A stretch of 64,000 nt of DNA, taken from NCBI RefSeq assembly GCF_020054945.1, contig NZ_JAIHAU010000014.1, forward strand, positions 1-64,000. The letters are read 5' to 3'. Under the pieces are notes generated by a model. It worked only from the letters and a program-made list of their open reading frames with translations. It was not told where the DNA came from and did not search any database. Position numbers and translations under genes: made by a program. The DNA is from Mahella sp. (lineage in GTDB: Bacteria; Bacillota; Clostridia; Mahellales; Mahellaceae). Positions 43,234-53,639 of this stretch are shown here, piece after piece (the stretch's first letter is position 1; every line of letters starts with the position of its first letter).

Positions 43234-44817
43234 TTATTTGTTATAAGTAATCTTATATTGTTCGGTCATCTGTTCTATAACCTCATCGCCATGAGAACTT
43301 CTCCATTGATTTACAAAATCATCAAAAGCGCTTAAGGGGAGATCCCCTGTCACTATCTTAGCATAAGTTTCATCTCTCAACGTATCCAGCGATGCACCGT
43401 ATTGTATACGAGCATCACACGTTATGGCATCACCGTCATTCTCTATTATGGGCTGTTCTCTGGCAAACAACTGCGCTGCCACATGCCTATCGCTCCAGCC
43501 AGGGAAAGATGTTATGTCAAGTTGCGGTTCAAAAAAGTTCATCACTTCTATCCATTCGCGATCCTCATCATATTGTGGCAAAAACTCTATATCATCTACT
43601 CGTTTATCCAATTCGGCCGGCGTATCAGGCGTAGGTTGACCGCTCTTCCATTTCCAATGCACGCCTTCAACACCATAACGTCCCAGAAGCATGCCTTCTG
43701 GTGTATGGAAGAAGTCTATAAATTTCAGCGCGCTCTCCACCTTATCCTCCTTCTCTGCCTGTACGGTGATAGCAAACATGCGTCCCAAACGACCAGACGG
43801 CATATTGCCGCTCTTACCATCCGGCCCTACAGGAGGTGCTATCGGTTCTATCACCGCATCCGGAACCACTTCTTTTAGGTGCACTTCTCTATCCGGGCCA
43901 TATGTCCACCAACCATTAAACATACCGACTTTACCGCTATCAATAAGGGCATCCGCCTCCGGCCCTTTTACCACCATCCAATCGGGATTAATCAAGCCTT
44001 CTTTATATGCTTTATTCAAAAAACTTAAAGCATCTTTCATTGCCGGATGTATATCGTACGGCAGGAGTTGTTGTGAAGCATCATCCCAATACCATAGCGT
44101 AGGCATTACCCCAAATGCACCATAGATAGAATTGAACGCCCCTATACCCGATCCGCCCCAACCATAAGTATTAGCTGTGCCGTCACCGTCAGGATCGTTT
44201 TTCGCAAAAGCCTTCATTACCTCATAATATTCATCTAAAGTCTTAGGTGTTTCGAGCTTTAATTTGTTCAACCAATCCTGTCTTACATACACTGTGTTTT
44301 TATGTGTTATCTTCCACGAAGGAATAGCATACGTTTTATCGTTCCATTTCATAAACGGCCATACATCCTGAGGAACATAAGATACGCTATTTGGAGCATA
44401 TTGATTCAGCATATCATCCAACGGTACCAACGCTCCTTGCTTAGCATAAGATTTCATATCAGTAAGATTTCCTCCGGGAAACATCACTATATGGGGCAGA
44501 TCACCCGATGCCATAGTTATATTGAGCTTCTGCATATATTCCTGTGTGGAAGGTGCAATTATAGTAAGCTTTGTATTAGTGCGTTTCTCCACTTCCTTAA
44601 CTATTATATTGTCAGGAGCAGGATTTTCATTAGCTCTGTTCCAAAAAAGCGTCAGCTCAATGATTTCGCTTTGGCTTTCACCGCCCCCTGTTTCCTCTGC
44701 TTGTTGATCAACGTTATCTTGCGTTTCTTCTCCCGTCTGTTCGGCCGAACAAGCCGTCAGCAACATGCCCGCAACCAAAACAAGCGCCATAAACAACATC
44801 AATGTTTTTCTGCACAT
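43234..44817 (-). CDS. Carbohydrate ABC transporter solute-binding lipoprotein (LplA type)
   Basis: 527 residues. Signal peptide with lipobox LLTACS, then the family 1 solute-binding fold. The size and the motifs ELTLFWNRANENPAPDN, YGWGGSG and GVEGVHWKW are characteristic of LplA/YtcQ proteins that bring oligosaccharides to LplBC permeases. GAGGAGG lies just before the ATG. It is the third gene of a permease-permease-binding protein operon. No ATPase is encoded here, so it presumably uses a shared MsmX-type ATPase. Substrate likely a uronate-containing oligosaccharide, given the neighbouring uxuAB. Confidence 0.9.
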   Translation of the reverse strand: MCRKTLMLFMALVLVAGMLLTACSAEQTGEETQDNVDQQAEETGGGESQSEIIELTLFWNRANENPAPDNIIVKEVEKRTNTKLTIIAPSTQEYMQKLNITMASGDLPHIVMFPGGNLTDMKSYAKQGALVPLDDMLNQYAPNSVSYVPQDVWPFMKWNDKTYAIPSWKITHKNTVYVRQDWLNKLKLETPKTLDEYYEVMKAFAKNDPDGDGTANTYGWGGSGIGAFNSIYGAFGVMPTLWYWDDASQQLLPYDIHPAMKDALSFLNKAYKEGLINPDWMVVKGPEADALIDSGKVGMFNGWWTYGPDREVHLKEVVPDAVIEPIAPPVGPDGKSGNMPSGRLGRMFAITVQAEKEDKVESALKFIDFFHTPEGMLLGRYGVEGVHWKWKSGQPTPDTPAELDKRVDDIEFLPQYDEDREWIEVMNFFEPQLDITSFPGWSDRHVAAQLFAREQPIIENDGDAITCDARIQYGASLDTLRDETYAKIVTGDLPLSAFDDFVNQWRSSHGDEVIEQMTEQYKITYNK

Positions 44818-44861
44818 AGTATAAATTCCTCCTCTTACAAATATAATTTATTGCCAAGGGT

Positions 44862-45737
44862 CTATCCCTTTATGGCCCCAATCATAACGCCTTGAACAAA
44901 ATAGCGTTGCAAGAATGGATATAAACATAACATCGGTATTACCGCAACCATTGTGGTCGCCATTTGTAATGGAAGTTGCGGCGGCAATGCCGATGCTCTC
45001 TCGGGTATAAGTTCGGTCAATTGGCTCATTAGCAATATCTCCCTTAAAACCACTTGCAATGTATATTTGCTACGATCGTTTATGTATATCAATGCATCAA
45101 AGAACATGTTCCATTTGCCAACAGCATAAAACAAACCCAAAGTTGCTAACACCGGCATTGATAAAGGTAATACTATACGAAATAATATAGTAATATCATT
45201 GGCTCCGTCTAATTTGGCCGATTCTTCAAGGCTATCGGGTATCCCTGAAAAAAATGTCCTCATAATTATCATGTTATATACCGACATCGCCGACGGTATC
45301 ATTAAAGCCCATAAAGTGTTTATCAGACCAAGTGACCGTATTACAAGATAAGTCGGTATCAAGCCGCCACCAAACAACATAGTGAAGAAAAATATCCACA
45401 TTATCCCATTCCGCCCCGGCAAATATCTTTTCGATAGCGGATATGCCGTAAATGCCGTAATCAGAAGACTTATAGCTGTTCCTATAACCGTAACTATTCC
45501 TGTAATAAGATACGCTCTTGGAACTGGAGAATTTTCATTAAAAACATAACCGTAGTATTCAAATGTTATATTGGTAGGCCAAAGTATAACCCCTCCGCGT
45601 TTAAGCGTATCGGCATATGGCGTCAATGAAACCGATATAGTATATAATATAGGCACTATCACTATAAGCGAGATTACAACCAATATGACGTATATAACAA
45701 CCTGCGTTATATTATCCTGCCAGCTTTCTCTTCTCAC
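44862..45737 (-). CDS. Carbohydrate ABC transporter permease (LplC type)
   Basis: 291 residues and six membrane helices, with the EAA loop EESAKLDGANDITILFRIVLPLS (quoted in part) near 180-200 that docks to the ATPase. GTG start with GGAGGAGAG 5 nt before. Sits between the LplB-type permease (15 nt upstream) and the binding protein. Confidence 0.9.
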   Translation of the reverse strand: MRRESWQDNITQVVIYVILVVISLIVIVPILYTISVSLTPYADTLKRGGVILWPTNITFEYYGYVFNENSPVPRAYLITGIVTVIGTAISLLITAFTAYPLSKRYLPGRNGIMWIFFFTMLFGGGLIPTYLVIRSLGLINTLWALMIPSAMSVYNMIIMRTFFSGIPDSLEESAKLDGANDITILFRIVLPLSMPVLATLGLFYAVGKWNMFFDALIYINDRSKYTLQVVLREILLMSQLTELIPERASALPPQLPLQMATTMVAVIPMLCLYPFLQRYFVQGVMIGAIKG

Positions 45738-45752
45738 GTTTCTCTCCTCCTA

Positions 45753-46697
45753 TCAAAACAAACTCTCTTGGCCGGCTTTTTGGGCTATATAATTTGTACC
45801 AACCACGAATATTATGTTAATAACAGATTTAAAAAGCCCTACGGCGGTAGAAAAGCTATACTGTTGCTGTTCCAGACCCACTCTATAAACAAATGTATCT
45901 ATAATATCTCCAACCGCCATTACACTAGGGTTAAGCAAAAGGAATACCTGTTCAAAACCTGCATCCATTATACTTCCCATGCGCAATATGAGCATGATAA
46001 TAATGGTAGGCATAAGGGACGGTAAAGTTATATGTCTCATACGCTGCAGCCGGCTGGCACCATCTATAACAGCCGCTTCATATAGTTGTGGGTCTATTCC
46101 AGCCAACGCAGCCATATATATAACCGTACCCCACCCTGATTCCTTCCATATATCGGATAATACCAATATTGTACGAAAGTATTCCGGCCGAGCCATCCAA
46201 GTAGTACTTTCGCCTCCAAACATCGTTATTAAACCGTTTATCAATCCGTCCGGAGATAAAAGCGTTACTATAAGACCACCCACTATTACCCAAGATAAAA
46301 AATGGGGGAAGTATATGACCGTTTGGACTGTTCTTTTAAAAGAAATATTCCTAACTTCGTTTAACATAAGTGCTATTATTATAGGTATAGGGAAACCAAA
46401 CATTATCTTATACAAGCTTATAAGCAATGTATTGCGCATAAGAGGCCAAAAGTAATTGTCTTGGAAGAAGCGGTTAAAATTAGCCAGTCCTACCCATGGA
46501 CTATCGTTTATGCCTTTGAAAATATTGTAATCCTTAAAAGCTATAACAATGCCGTACATGGGCAGATATCTAAAAACTATTACCCATATGAGACCAGGTA
46601 ACAGCAATAGGTAAAGGTATCGATATTTATGAATATTGGTTATAAATGGATTTTGATGTTTAGCAACCCTTACATCGGCAATAGTTATATCGTTCAT
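45753..46697 (-). CDS. Carbohydrate ABC transporter permease (LplB type)
   Basis: 314 residues, about six helices, with the EAA loop YEAAVIDGASRLQRMRHITLP (in part) and the LplB hallmark FRYLPMYGIVIAFKDYN near the N-terminus. I take the ATG at 46697 (MNDITIADV), which follows GGAGGAGGAGAG; an upstream extension to 46781 would add a spurious hydrophobic piece. First gene of the importer operon. Confidence 0.9.
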   Translation of the reverse strand: MNDITIADVRVAKHQNPFITNIHKYRYLYLLLLPGLIWVIVFRYLPMYGIVIAFKDYNIFKGINDSPWVGLANFNRFFQDNYFWPLMRNTLLISLYKIMFGFPIPIIIALMLNEVRNISFKRTVQTVIYFPHFLSWVIVGGLIVTLLSPDGLINGLITMFGGESTTWMARPEYFRTILVLSDIWKESGWGTVIYMAALAGIDPQLYEAAVIDGASRLQRMRHITLPSLMPTIIIMLILRMGSIMDAGFEQVFLLLNPSVMAVGDIIDTFVYRVGLEQQQYSFSTAVGLFKSVINIIFVVGTNYIAQKAGQESLF

Positions 46698-46838
46698 AGC
46701 GGCTCTCCTCCTCCAATTATTTGATACTATGAATGATATAACTGCCCAACTTATCAGTAAATAGACTATATAAAATATCATGCATTAACGTATAGACAGA
46801 TTTATTTATTATAGACCATTACAATATATAAGATAGAA

Positions 46839-49169
46839 TTACACAGGGATATCATTGATCTTTTGCTCCAATAGGTGATGTCTGTATTGACCTGGTGTCA
46901 TATTCTCGTATTTTTTAAAAGCCCTTATAAAACCGCGAGCCGTATTATAACCCACTTTATCGGCAATATCTTCTATCTTTAGATTTGTTTCCTTTAACAT
47001 TAATTTCGCCTTCTCCATGCGAACAGCATTTATAAAATCCAAAACGGTCTGCCCTCTCATCTCTTTAAATATTTTTTCTAAATAAGCTGGGCTAAGGTAT
47101 ACTTTGCTCGAGAGCTCTTCAACCGATAATTGTTTATCACTATAATGTTTGTTTATGTATTCTGTACACGAATCAATGAGGATCACATATTTATTGTTCT
47201 GTTTGCTTTCTATATACAGAATAGTCTCATCTACGAATTTTATAAGTATAGTTTCTATATCCTCTATTAATTGGCATTTTGATAAATCTTCGAATATGTT
47301 GCCTTTATCCCATATTTCAGTAGCACTAGCTCCAAATCCATATATTAATCTCATTATACTGCCTATTAATTGTGCAAATATATAATATACATAATCATGA
47401 TTTATCCATTTATAACAGCTTATGTGTTTTACAAAAGAAAGTACAGCTCTATGGGCAGCCTCTTTATCCATCGCTTTTAAAGCGTTTATTAATTCTTCTT
47501 CTTGGTGTTGCGGGTAAGCGTATAAAGGCTTATCAGCCAAAGCAGTATGCCCAAAATATATTATATTATTTCCTCCTTGTGTTATACGGTATTTTATAGC
47601 CTCACAAGCCTGCAAATACATATCACGTATCTGGCTTACATCGGTTACTGATTTACTTATACCTATAGTAACACGAAGATTCAGTTGTGTATTCACAATG
47701 GCCTTCAGATTTTCCGCAGTTCTAAATGCAATATTCAATATATATGGATCATCAAAGGCACTATCATGTGATACTATTATACATGCCCATTGATGCGGAT
47801 AGGTTTTGACAACATTTACTTTGATATTACCACCGGTTAAAATGCTGGAATTACATATCTCCGTTATCAAATATTGGATTCGGCTTAATTGATCGTCAGT
47901 ATAACGCTGTATAAGTTCTTCATAGTCATCCATGTCTATAACCAGCATTATCAATTTGTTAAACCCTTTAGATATAAAGTCGAGGTTGTCGGCTTTTAAA
48001 TCGTTTATGGATACGTTACCATATAATAGGCCTAATATAATCCTCTCTTTAGCATATGATTCAAAATGTTTATTTTCTTGAATTAATAGTTCATTGTTTT
48101 CAACCACATCGCTGATAAAGCCTTGTATAGCCTTAAATTCTTCAAATCGGTAGTAACTGCTGCGGCAGCCTTCTTTCTCCTTTATGTTTCCATCTATGAC
48201 TGCACCCATCAGCTCTTTTATCGGTGTATATAAGCGCTTAGAAAATGTCGATGAAAGTATAATTCCTATAAATAGTGCCAGCAACGTACTTATAAATACG
48301 ATATTTCTTATCATATTTTGCGTATTCATCAATGTTTCCATAGGAGTAAACATAATATATGTCCAGTCCCTATCATCTTTAAAGTAGGACTTTATATAGT
48401 ATTTACCATCTAAATTTGCCTTTTCATAATCATTAAGAGCTTCATTTTGTTTGATATCTGTCAAAATCGTTTTGGAATCTATGTTTAAACCTTTAACCGA
48501 TGATGCCACTATATCTCCATCATCATTCACTATCATCACACCACCGGCGCCTATATCATTTTGATCCAGCATGGCGTTTAACTTATTTACGTCTATATTT
48601 ACTATTACCGCACCATTTTTATATGCAGAGCCTAAAGGCATGTAACGTATATATGATATAACGGACTTATTTTCGTATCCGTTCGTTCCCCTGGGCCTGC
48701 TGAATCTTCTATTAAAAATCCATTGAATTTCTCCTTGAAAGGATAACTGTTCCATCCAGAGTGTATCATAAAAACTTTCCAAACTCATTTTTCCGTCTGG
48801 AGATGTAATAATAGCATCGTTATCCTTATAATAAACATATATAGAATCAAGATATGAATTGGTAATTTTAAGGCTATCTATATTTTGTGATAAACGCTTT
48901 AATCCGAAATAGTCATCTGAAAAAGCTCTATAAGCAAAAAAATTTACACCTGGATCGTTTGACAATTGCAATGCTATATTGTCTATGTTCTCAAATGCAA
49001 CATTCATATTATCAACTACATAATTGAGGGCCTTCATATTGGCATTATATATCTCCTGCGTCACTATCTTTGTGGAAAAATAACCGAATATCAACGCTGA
49101 GCATATCACCCCGATCAACAATATCAACACAAACGAGAGATAAATATTGCTATAAAATCTCGTACCCAA
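46839..49169 (-). CDS. AraC-family transcriptional regulator with membrane sensor domain
   Basis: 776 residues: N-terminal membrane helix (about 9-31), extracellular Cache-like sensor (about 35-285), second helix (about 290-310), a linker, and a C-terminal AraC-type double helix-turn-helix (about 670-770; SPAYLEKIFKEMRGQTV, then KIEDIADKVGYNTARGFIRAFKK in part). Such one-piece sensors control adjacent LplABC transporters in Paenibacillus and Clostridia. TTG start at 49169, with GGGGGATG ahead. Placed directly upstream of the importer it most likely regulates. Confidence 0.9.
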   Translation of the reverse strand: MGTRFYSNIYLSFVLILLIGVICSALIFGYFSTKIVTQEIYNANMKALNYVVDNMNVAFENIDNIALQLSNDPGVNFFAYRAFSDDYFGLKRLSQNIDSLKITNSYLDSIYVYYKDNDAIITSPDGKMSLESFYDTLWMEQLSFQGEIQWIFNRRFSRPRGTNGYENKSVISYIRYMPLGSAYKNGAVIVNIDVNKLNAMLDQNDIGAGGVMIVNDDGDIVASSVKGLNIDSKTILTDIKQNEALNDYEKANLDGKYYIKSYFKDDRDWTYIMFTPMETLMNTQNMIRNIVFISTLLALFIGIILSSTFSKRLYTPIKELMGAVIDGNIKEKEGCRSSYYRFEEFKAIQGFISDVVENNELLIQENKHFESYAKERIILGLLYGNVSINDLKADNLDFISKGFNKLIMLVIDMDDYEELIQRYTDDQLSRIQYLITEICNSSILTGGNIKVNVVKTYPHQWACIIVSHDSAFDDPYILNIAFRTAENLKAIVNTQLNLRVTIGISKSVTDVSQIRDMYLQACEAIKYRITQGGNNIIYFGHTALADKPLYAYPQHQEEELINALKAMDKEAAHRAVLSFVKHISCYKWINHDYVYYIFAQLIGSIMRLIYGFGASATEIWDKGNIFEDLSKCQLIEDIETILIKFVDETILYIESKQNNKYVILIDSCTEYINKHYSDKQLSVEELSSKVYLSPAYLEKIFKEMRGQTVLDFINAVRMEKAKLMLKETNLKIEDIADKVGYNTARGFIRAFKKYENMTPGQYRHHLLEQKINDIPV

Positions 49170-49330
49170 TTTTCACATCCCCCTTAAAAAACTAAAAAAG
49201 ATGTTCAAAACTCCCCGGTATTTGAAGTAGCGGCTCCTACCTCTACAAGTATATAATTATACCTATGATAAAACAAAATGAGGAGGAACCGTTTACTTAA
49301 AGTATATCACAATACTAAGGTCATTACTAC

Positions 49331-49353
49331 AAAAATAGCTAAACGCTATTTTT
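49331..49353. terminator. Stem-loop terminator of the uxu/Gfo operon
   Basis: AAAAATAGC (49331-49339) and GCTATTTTT (49345-49353), 5-nt loop, 55 nt after the stop of the minus-strand oxidoreductase gene. The AT-rich arms themselves supply the U-tract. Confidence 0.6.
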
Positions 49354-49407
49354 CATATTTTGCTCATAACAGATGCTGTTGCTATGGTTTATGCAGCTAC
49401 TACAATA

Positions 49408-50481
49408 TTATTTTTCGACCTGTTGTGCTAACTCCTCTGCTTTCACACAAAGCTCAGCTGCTTTAAATGCGTGTTCTTGGGTCATAGCATTTTCTGTACG
49501 ATTCAAGCAATCGAGTATAAGTGCGCCAAAGAATGGATAACCAACCTTGCCTCTGACTGGGAAGCGGCGCTCACCCTCGTTATTTACAAGATATACCTGG
49601 TCACCTTCGGGGTCCCTGGCTATATCGGTGTATTTTCTAAGCTCTATATAGCCTTCTGTACCGAGTATAAACAATCTGCCGTCCCCCCATGTGCTAAGGC
49701 CATCAGGAGTAAACCAGTCTACTCTGAAATACCCTGTCGCACCATTGTCTGCTAATAGCGAAACATCACCGAAATCTTCAAAGTCGGGATAATTTTTGTG
49801 GTTGTAATTAGCCACCCTGGCATTTTGTATTATAGCATCCTCTGCGCCTGTAAAATATAAAAATTGCTCTATCTGGTGGCTTCCTATATCGCATAATATC
49901 CCGCCAAAGCGTTTCTTATCATAGAACCAATCCGGCCTGCCTTTTCCCTCTCTGTGCGGCCCCATACCGATTACCTGTATAACCCTGCCGATAGCCCCTT
50001 CTTCTATCAGCTGACTGGCAAAAACAGCACTTTCTACATGGATGCGCTCGCTGTAATATACTGCATATTTTTTGCCTGTTGCTTTGACTTTATCCTTTGC
50101 CTGCTGCAATTGTTCTAACGTGGTAAGCGGTGGTTTGTCGGTAAAATAGTCCTTGCCGGCATCCATAGCACGAAGCCCGATCGCGTAGCGGTCGCATGGA
50201 ATGGCAGCACTGGCTATCATATTTACCGAGTTGTCGCTTAGTACTTCATCCTCGCTGCGAGCAGCTTTTGCCTGTGGGAAGGCTTTTATGTATTGTGCAA
50301 CTTTCTCAGGATCTGGATCATAAACCCATTTTACTTGCGCACCGGCCTCTATCAAGCCGTTGCTCATGCCGTAAATATGACCATGATCTAATCCAACTGC
50401 AGCAAATATGAATTCACCTTCTTTACATACTTTATTCGGTCTTCCTTTTGGCGCATAATTCATTCCGCTTTCATTTGACAT
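49408..50481 (-). CDS. Gfo/Idh/MocA-family oxidoreductase
   Basis: 357 residues. Variant NAD(P) Rossmann start (FAAVGLDHGHIYGM), DKPPLTTLEQL in place of the usual EKP motif, and CDIGSHQIEQFLYFTGAEDA in the C-terminal sugar-binding half. Members oxidise or epimerise sugars and sugar acids. The DKPP variant and unusual N-terminus suggest a subfamily different from its neighbour. AAAGGAG 11 nt upstream. Last gene of the uxuB-uxuA-gntR-gfo-gfo run. Confidence 0.88.
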   Translation of the reverse strand: MSNESGMNYAPKGRPNKVCKEGEFIFAAVGLDHGHIYGMSNGLIEAGAQVKWVYDPDPEKVAQYIKAFPQAKAARSEDEVLSDNSVNMIASAAIPCDRYAIGLRAMDAGKDYFTDKPPLTTLEQLQQAKDKVKATGKKYAVYYSERIHVESAVFASQLIEEGAIGRVIQVIGMGPHREGKGRPDWFYDKKRFGGILCDIGSHQIEQFLYFTGAEDAIIQNARVANYNHKNYPDFEDFGDVSLLADNGATGYFRVDWFTPDGLSTWGDGRLFILGTEGYIELRKYTDIARDPEGDQVYLVNNEGERRFPVRGKVGYPFFGALILDCLNRTENAMTQEHAFKAAELCVKAEELAQQVEK

Positions 50482-50504
50482 AATATATCAACTCCTTTAT
50501 TTAA

Positions 50505-51659
50505 TTATACCTCTCTGCCGAAGGTGATGCTTTCATCCTCGAAATTTTCTATACTGGCCGATTTTTCATAGAAATGAGGCAGATTAGCCTGTAGACCAGC
50601 TACCGTATAAAATGGATCATCCTTTGTAAGCGGTAATTTTACAGATTGATTTATGGAAGCTGATTTATATATTGCGGTTATAAGTTCGAGTGCTCGCCTG
50701 CCACCTTCCCCGGTACTCAGCGGTTTACTGTTCGTCTCGAGTGCTTTCAATACATCATCTATTTGCGGCGTATGACCTTCATATTTTTGAGCAGGAAGGC
50801 TTTCGTAAAATTTTTCTATTTCGTTTTCCAGCTCTTTGTTTCTTTCAGGAAAACCATTGCTTTTTCCTTTTGATGCATATACTTTCCATGGAGCAGAAAT
50901 CCTGGCTTTCTTGCATTGAAACACAATCTGTTGTTCTTCGCCGTGATGCACGACAGAACTGGTTATTTGACCCAGAGCTCTATTTTTGAATTTCAAGATA
51001 GCAACAGAAAGGTCCTCTACTTCTGCATTATCATGCGAGGTGTTAGACATGGCAGCTTGTATCTCTTCAGGCATACCTGCCATCCATATCATCATATCTA
51101 TGTGGTGAATGGCATGGTTAAGCGTACAACCGCCACCTTCTTTTTCCCACGTACCGCGCCACCAAAGATCATAATACGAGTGGTCTCTCCACCAATATGA
51201 ATCTACTTCGACGTGGGAGATATCACCGGCGAGTCCGGAATCAAGGACTTGCTTTAACCTCATATAGCCTGTTCTAAAGCGATTTTGTGCCACTATGGAG
51301 AGCAGTTTATTATTGCGCTGTGCGGCTTCTAGCATCGCATCGCATTCTTCTAATGATGCTGCCATAGGCTTTTCGACTAGAACATTTTTTCCTGCATTTA
51401 AAGCGTTAATGGTAATTTCAGAATGCACATATGGAGGTGTGCATACATCAAATAGCTCTATGTCATTTCTATCAAGTATTTTTCTGTGATCGTCATATAC
51501 TTCAGCATCTGTGAGACCAAACCTCTTTTTCTTTTCCTCAGCTTTTTCGGGATAAATATCAACAAGAGCAACAATTTTGCATCGCTCTGGAAATTGAAGA
51601 TAGCCTTCAATATGAGCGGCAGATATATTCCCTGTTCCTATTATAGCAACCTTTATCAT
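50505..51659 (-). CDS. Gfo/Idh/MocA-family oxidoreductase
   Basis: 384 residues. Classical Rossmann start VAIIGTGNISAAH, VEKPMAASLEECD (catalytic Lys region) and GGCTLNHAIHHIDMMIWMAG. Should oxidise a sugar or uronic acid with NAD. AAAGGAG precedes the ATG. About 190 AT-rich nt separate it from gntR, room for a separate promoter (a TATAAT is present there). Followed 23 nt later by a second family member, so the pair may act in sequence (oxidation, then re-reduction at another position). Confidence 0.9.
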   Translation of the reverse strand: MIKVAIIGTGNISAAHIEGYLQFPERCKIVALVDIYPEKAEEKKKRFGLTDAEVYDDHRKILDRNDIELFDVCTPPYVHSEITINALNAGKNVLVEKPMAASLEECDAMLEAAQRNNKLLSIVAQNRFRTGYMRLKQVLDSGLAGDISHVEVDSYWWRDHSYYDLWWRGTWEKEGGGCTLNHAIHHIDMMIWMAGMPEEIQAAMSNTSHDNAEVEDLSVAILKFKNRALGQITSSVVHHGEEQQIVFQCKKARISAPWKVYASKGKSNGFPERNKELENEIEKFYESLPAQKYEGHTPQIDDVLKALETNSKPLSTGEGGRRALELITAIYKSASINQSVKLPLTKDDPFYTVAGLQANLPHFYEKSASIENFEDESITFGREV

Positions 51660-51852
51660 AATTTCTCCTTTTATTTGTGATGAATTTTTCTATCTCTTTA
51701 ATTATAGTGCTTATCCATTATATTTACATATATAATTTAATTATTTTTTGTACTATACTATTTTAAATATATAGCTATTCAGTTATTGTCGCATATATAT
51801 TACGAATCGCAGAAACATAATAAGCCCGCTATTGATGTTATTATAATTTTAA

Positions 51853-52536
51853 TTATGAATTTTTGAAATATTCCGGATGTCTTTCCTGCAAATATGCCAA
51901 ATCAGTGTTTATCCTTGATAAATGTTGTTCCATCAACGCCGATGCGCCTTTTTTATCCTTTGCTTTTATAAACTCGAACATACGTTTGTGTTCATCTATG
52001 GTTCTTTGCCTATCCATTTCGGCGAGGTTCAACATACGCGCCCTATTGAAATGGCCCATTATATTTTCCATGAAATCGTATATAGCTTCTTTGCCAGCCA
52101 TGGAAAAAAGCAACCTGTGAAACTCATTATCCAGATACAATAATCGTTTGTAATCTTTTTGCTCGGCACAACTTTGCTGAAGCATGAGGTTCTCTTCTAA
52201 ATAAGCGATATATGTTTTGTTGCTGTTATCACAATCAATCTCTATTACAGCTCTTTCGAGCACAGCGCGCATAAAACGCGACTGTTCTATTATGCCGAGA
52301 TTTATAGGCGCTATATAGGTGCCCTTTTGTGGGTATATATCTACCATTGACGCCTTGGATAGCTCTATGAAGGCCTCTCTAACAGGCGTGCGACTTATGC
52401 CGAGCTGCTGGGCTATCTCATTTTCGCTCACTATTTGACCGGGCTTTAGGTTTAGGTTCATTATATTGTATTTTAATATCCGTACGGCGTATTCTTTGGC
52501 GGTTTCCTTTTTCTCTTTCTCTAGCACTTCCAGCAT
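51853..52536 (-). CDS. GntR-family transcriptional regulator (FadR/FCD subfamily)
   Basis: 227 residues. N-terminal winged helix with VSENEIAQQLGISRTPVREAF, C-terminal all-helical FCD ligand domain with the metal-site pattern (DNEFHRLLF, then DEHKRMFEFI and MEQHLSRI). Ligand in comparable loci is a uronate or its derivative. The ATG at 52536 has AGGTGA before it; the frame overlaps the end of uxuA. Probably represses the uxuB-uxuA operon in which it lies. Confidence 0.88.
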   Translation of the reverse strand: MLEVLEKEKKETAKEYAVRILKYNIMNLNLKPGQIVSENEIAQQLGISRTPVREAFIELSKASMVDIYPQKGTYIAPINLGIIEQSRFMRAVLERAVIEIDCDNSNKTYIAYLEENLMLQQSCAEQKDYKRLLYLDNEFHRLLFSMAGKEAIYDFMENIMGHFNRARMLNLAEMDRQRTIDEHKRMFEFIKAKDKKGASALMEQHLSRINTDLAYLQERHPEYFKNS

Positions 52537-52540
52537 AATC

Positions 52541-53620
52541 TCACCTGCCATTTGTCATCTTATCTATGGCCTCTAGCAACCCCTGTATATATACAGCGCC
52601 CAATGCCCTATCGTATAACCCATAACCGGGACGGCCCTTTTCGCCCCATATCATGCGGCCATGATCAGGACGCACATAACCGTCAAAGCCAACATCATAA
52701 AATGCTTTAACTATTTCAAACATATCCAATGAGCCACATTGCGACAGATGCGCTGTTTCATGAAAATCTCTACCGTCTTGGTATTTGATATTGCGTATAT
52801 GCGCAAAATGTATTCTGCCTTGGCTACCAAATTCCCGTATGAGCGACGGTAAATCGTTTTCCCTATTGGCACCTAACGAGCCAGTACATAGTGTAAGACC
52901 GTTGTATGGGCTTTTATTTAGATCTAGAAACCGCTGTATATTCTGCCTGTTGGTTATAACCCTGGGCAAGCCGAATATAGGCCATGGCGGATCATCAGGG
53001 TGTATAGCAAGCTTTATATCATATTTCTCAGCATATGGTATAACACCGTCCAAGAAATATTTGATATTATTCCAATATTGTTGTTCGCTAACATATTTAT
53101 ATTTTTCTATCATGGTTGACATCTCTTTTAACCGGTCAGGCTCCCAACCAGGCAGGCTAAAGCCTCCTGATTGCTTTTCCATCTGAGCATTCAAATCTTT
53201 TGGGTCTATTTTGACGGTATCTTCTTCTTTATAAGCCATAGCATAAGAGCCATCTTCCAGTTTACGTTCCAGTTCTGTTCGCACCCAATCCAGTACAGGC
53301 ATGAAGTTGTAACATATAACTTTTACGCCTATTTCATGTAGATTTTTCATGGTATCTATATAGGCTTGTATATATCTATCGCGTGTCTTAAGACCCAATT
53401 TTATGTCCTCATGAATATTTACGCTTTCTATGACATCCAAGTGCAAACCATAAGCGTTTACTTTCTCTTTTAGGGTTTTTAGCCTGTCAATTGGCCAAAC
53501 TTCACCAACCGGTATGTCTATAAGGCTGGTAACTATGCTGTACATGCCGGGAATCTGCCTTATATATTGAAGCGGTATATTATCCTGGCCTTCGCCAAAC
53601 CATCTAAAACTCATTTTCAT
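52541..53620 (-). CDS. uxuA: Mannonate dehydratase
   Basis: Dehydrates D-mannonate to 2-keto-3-deoxygluconate in glucuronate breakdown. 359 residues, TIM-barrel metalloenzyme: start MSFRWFGEGQD, then VKVICYNFMPVLDW, KLAIHPDDPPWPIFGLPR (metal-binding His), CTGSLGANRENDLP, HFAHIRNI and YVRPDHGRMIWGE. All family landmarks are present. Between uxuB (19 nt upstream) and gntR. Confidence 0.95.
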   Translation of the reverse strand: MKMSFRWFGEGQDNIPLQYIRQIPGMYSIVTSLIDIPVGEVWPIDRLKTLKEKVNAYGLHLDVIESVNIHEDIKLGLKTRDRYIQAYIDTMKNLHEIGVKVICYNFMPVLDWVRTELERKLEDGSYAMAYKEEDTVKIDPKDLNAQMEKQSGGFSLPGWEPDRLKEMSTMIEKYKYVSEQQYWNNIKYFLDGVIPYAEKYDIKLAIHPDDPPWPIFGLPRVITNRQNIQRFLDLNKSPYNGLTLCTGSLGANRENDLPSLIREFGSQGRIHFAHIRNIKYQDGRDFHETAHLSQCGSLDMFEIVKAFYDVGFDGYVRPDHGRMIWGEKGRPGYGLYDRALGAVYIQGLLEAIDKMTNGR

Positions 53621-53639
53621 AGCACATTATCTTCTTTGC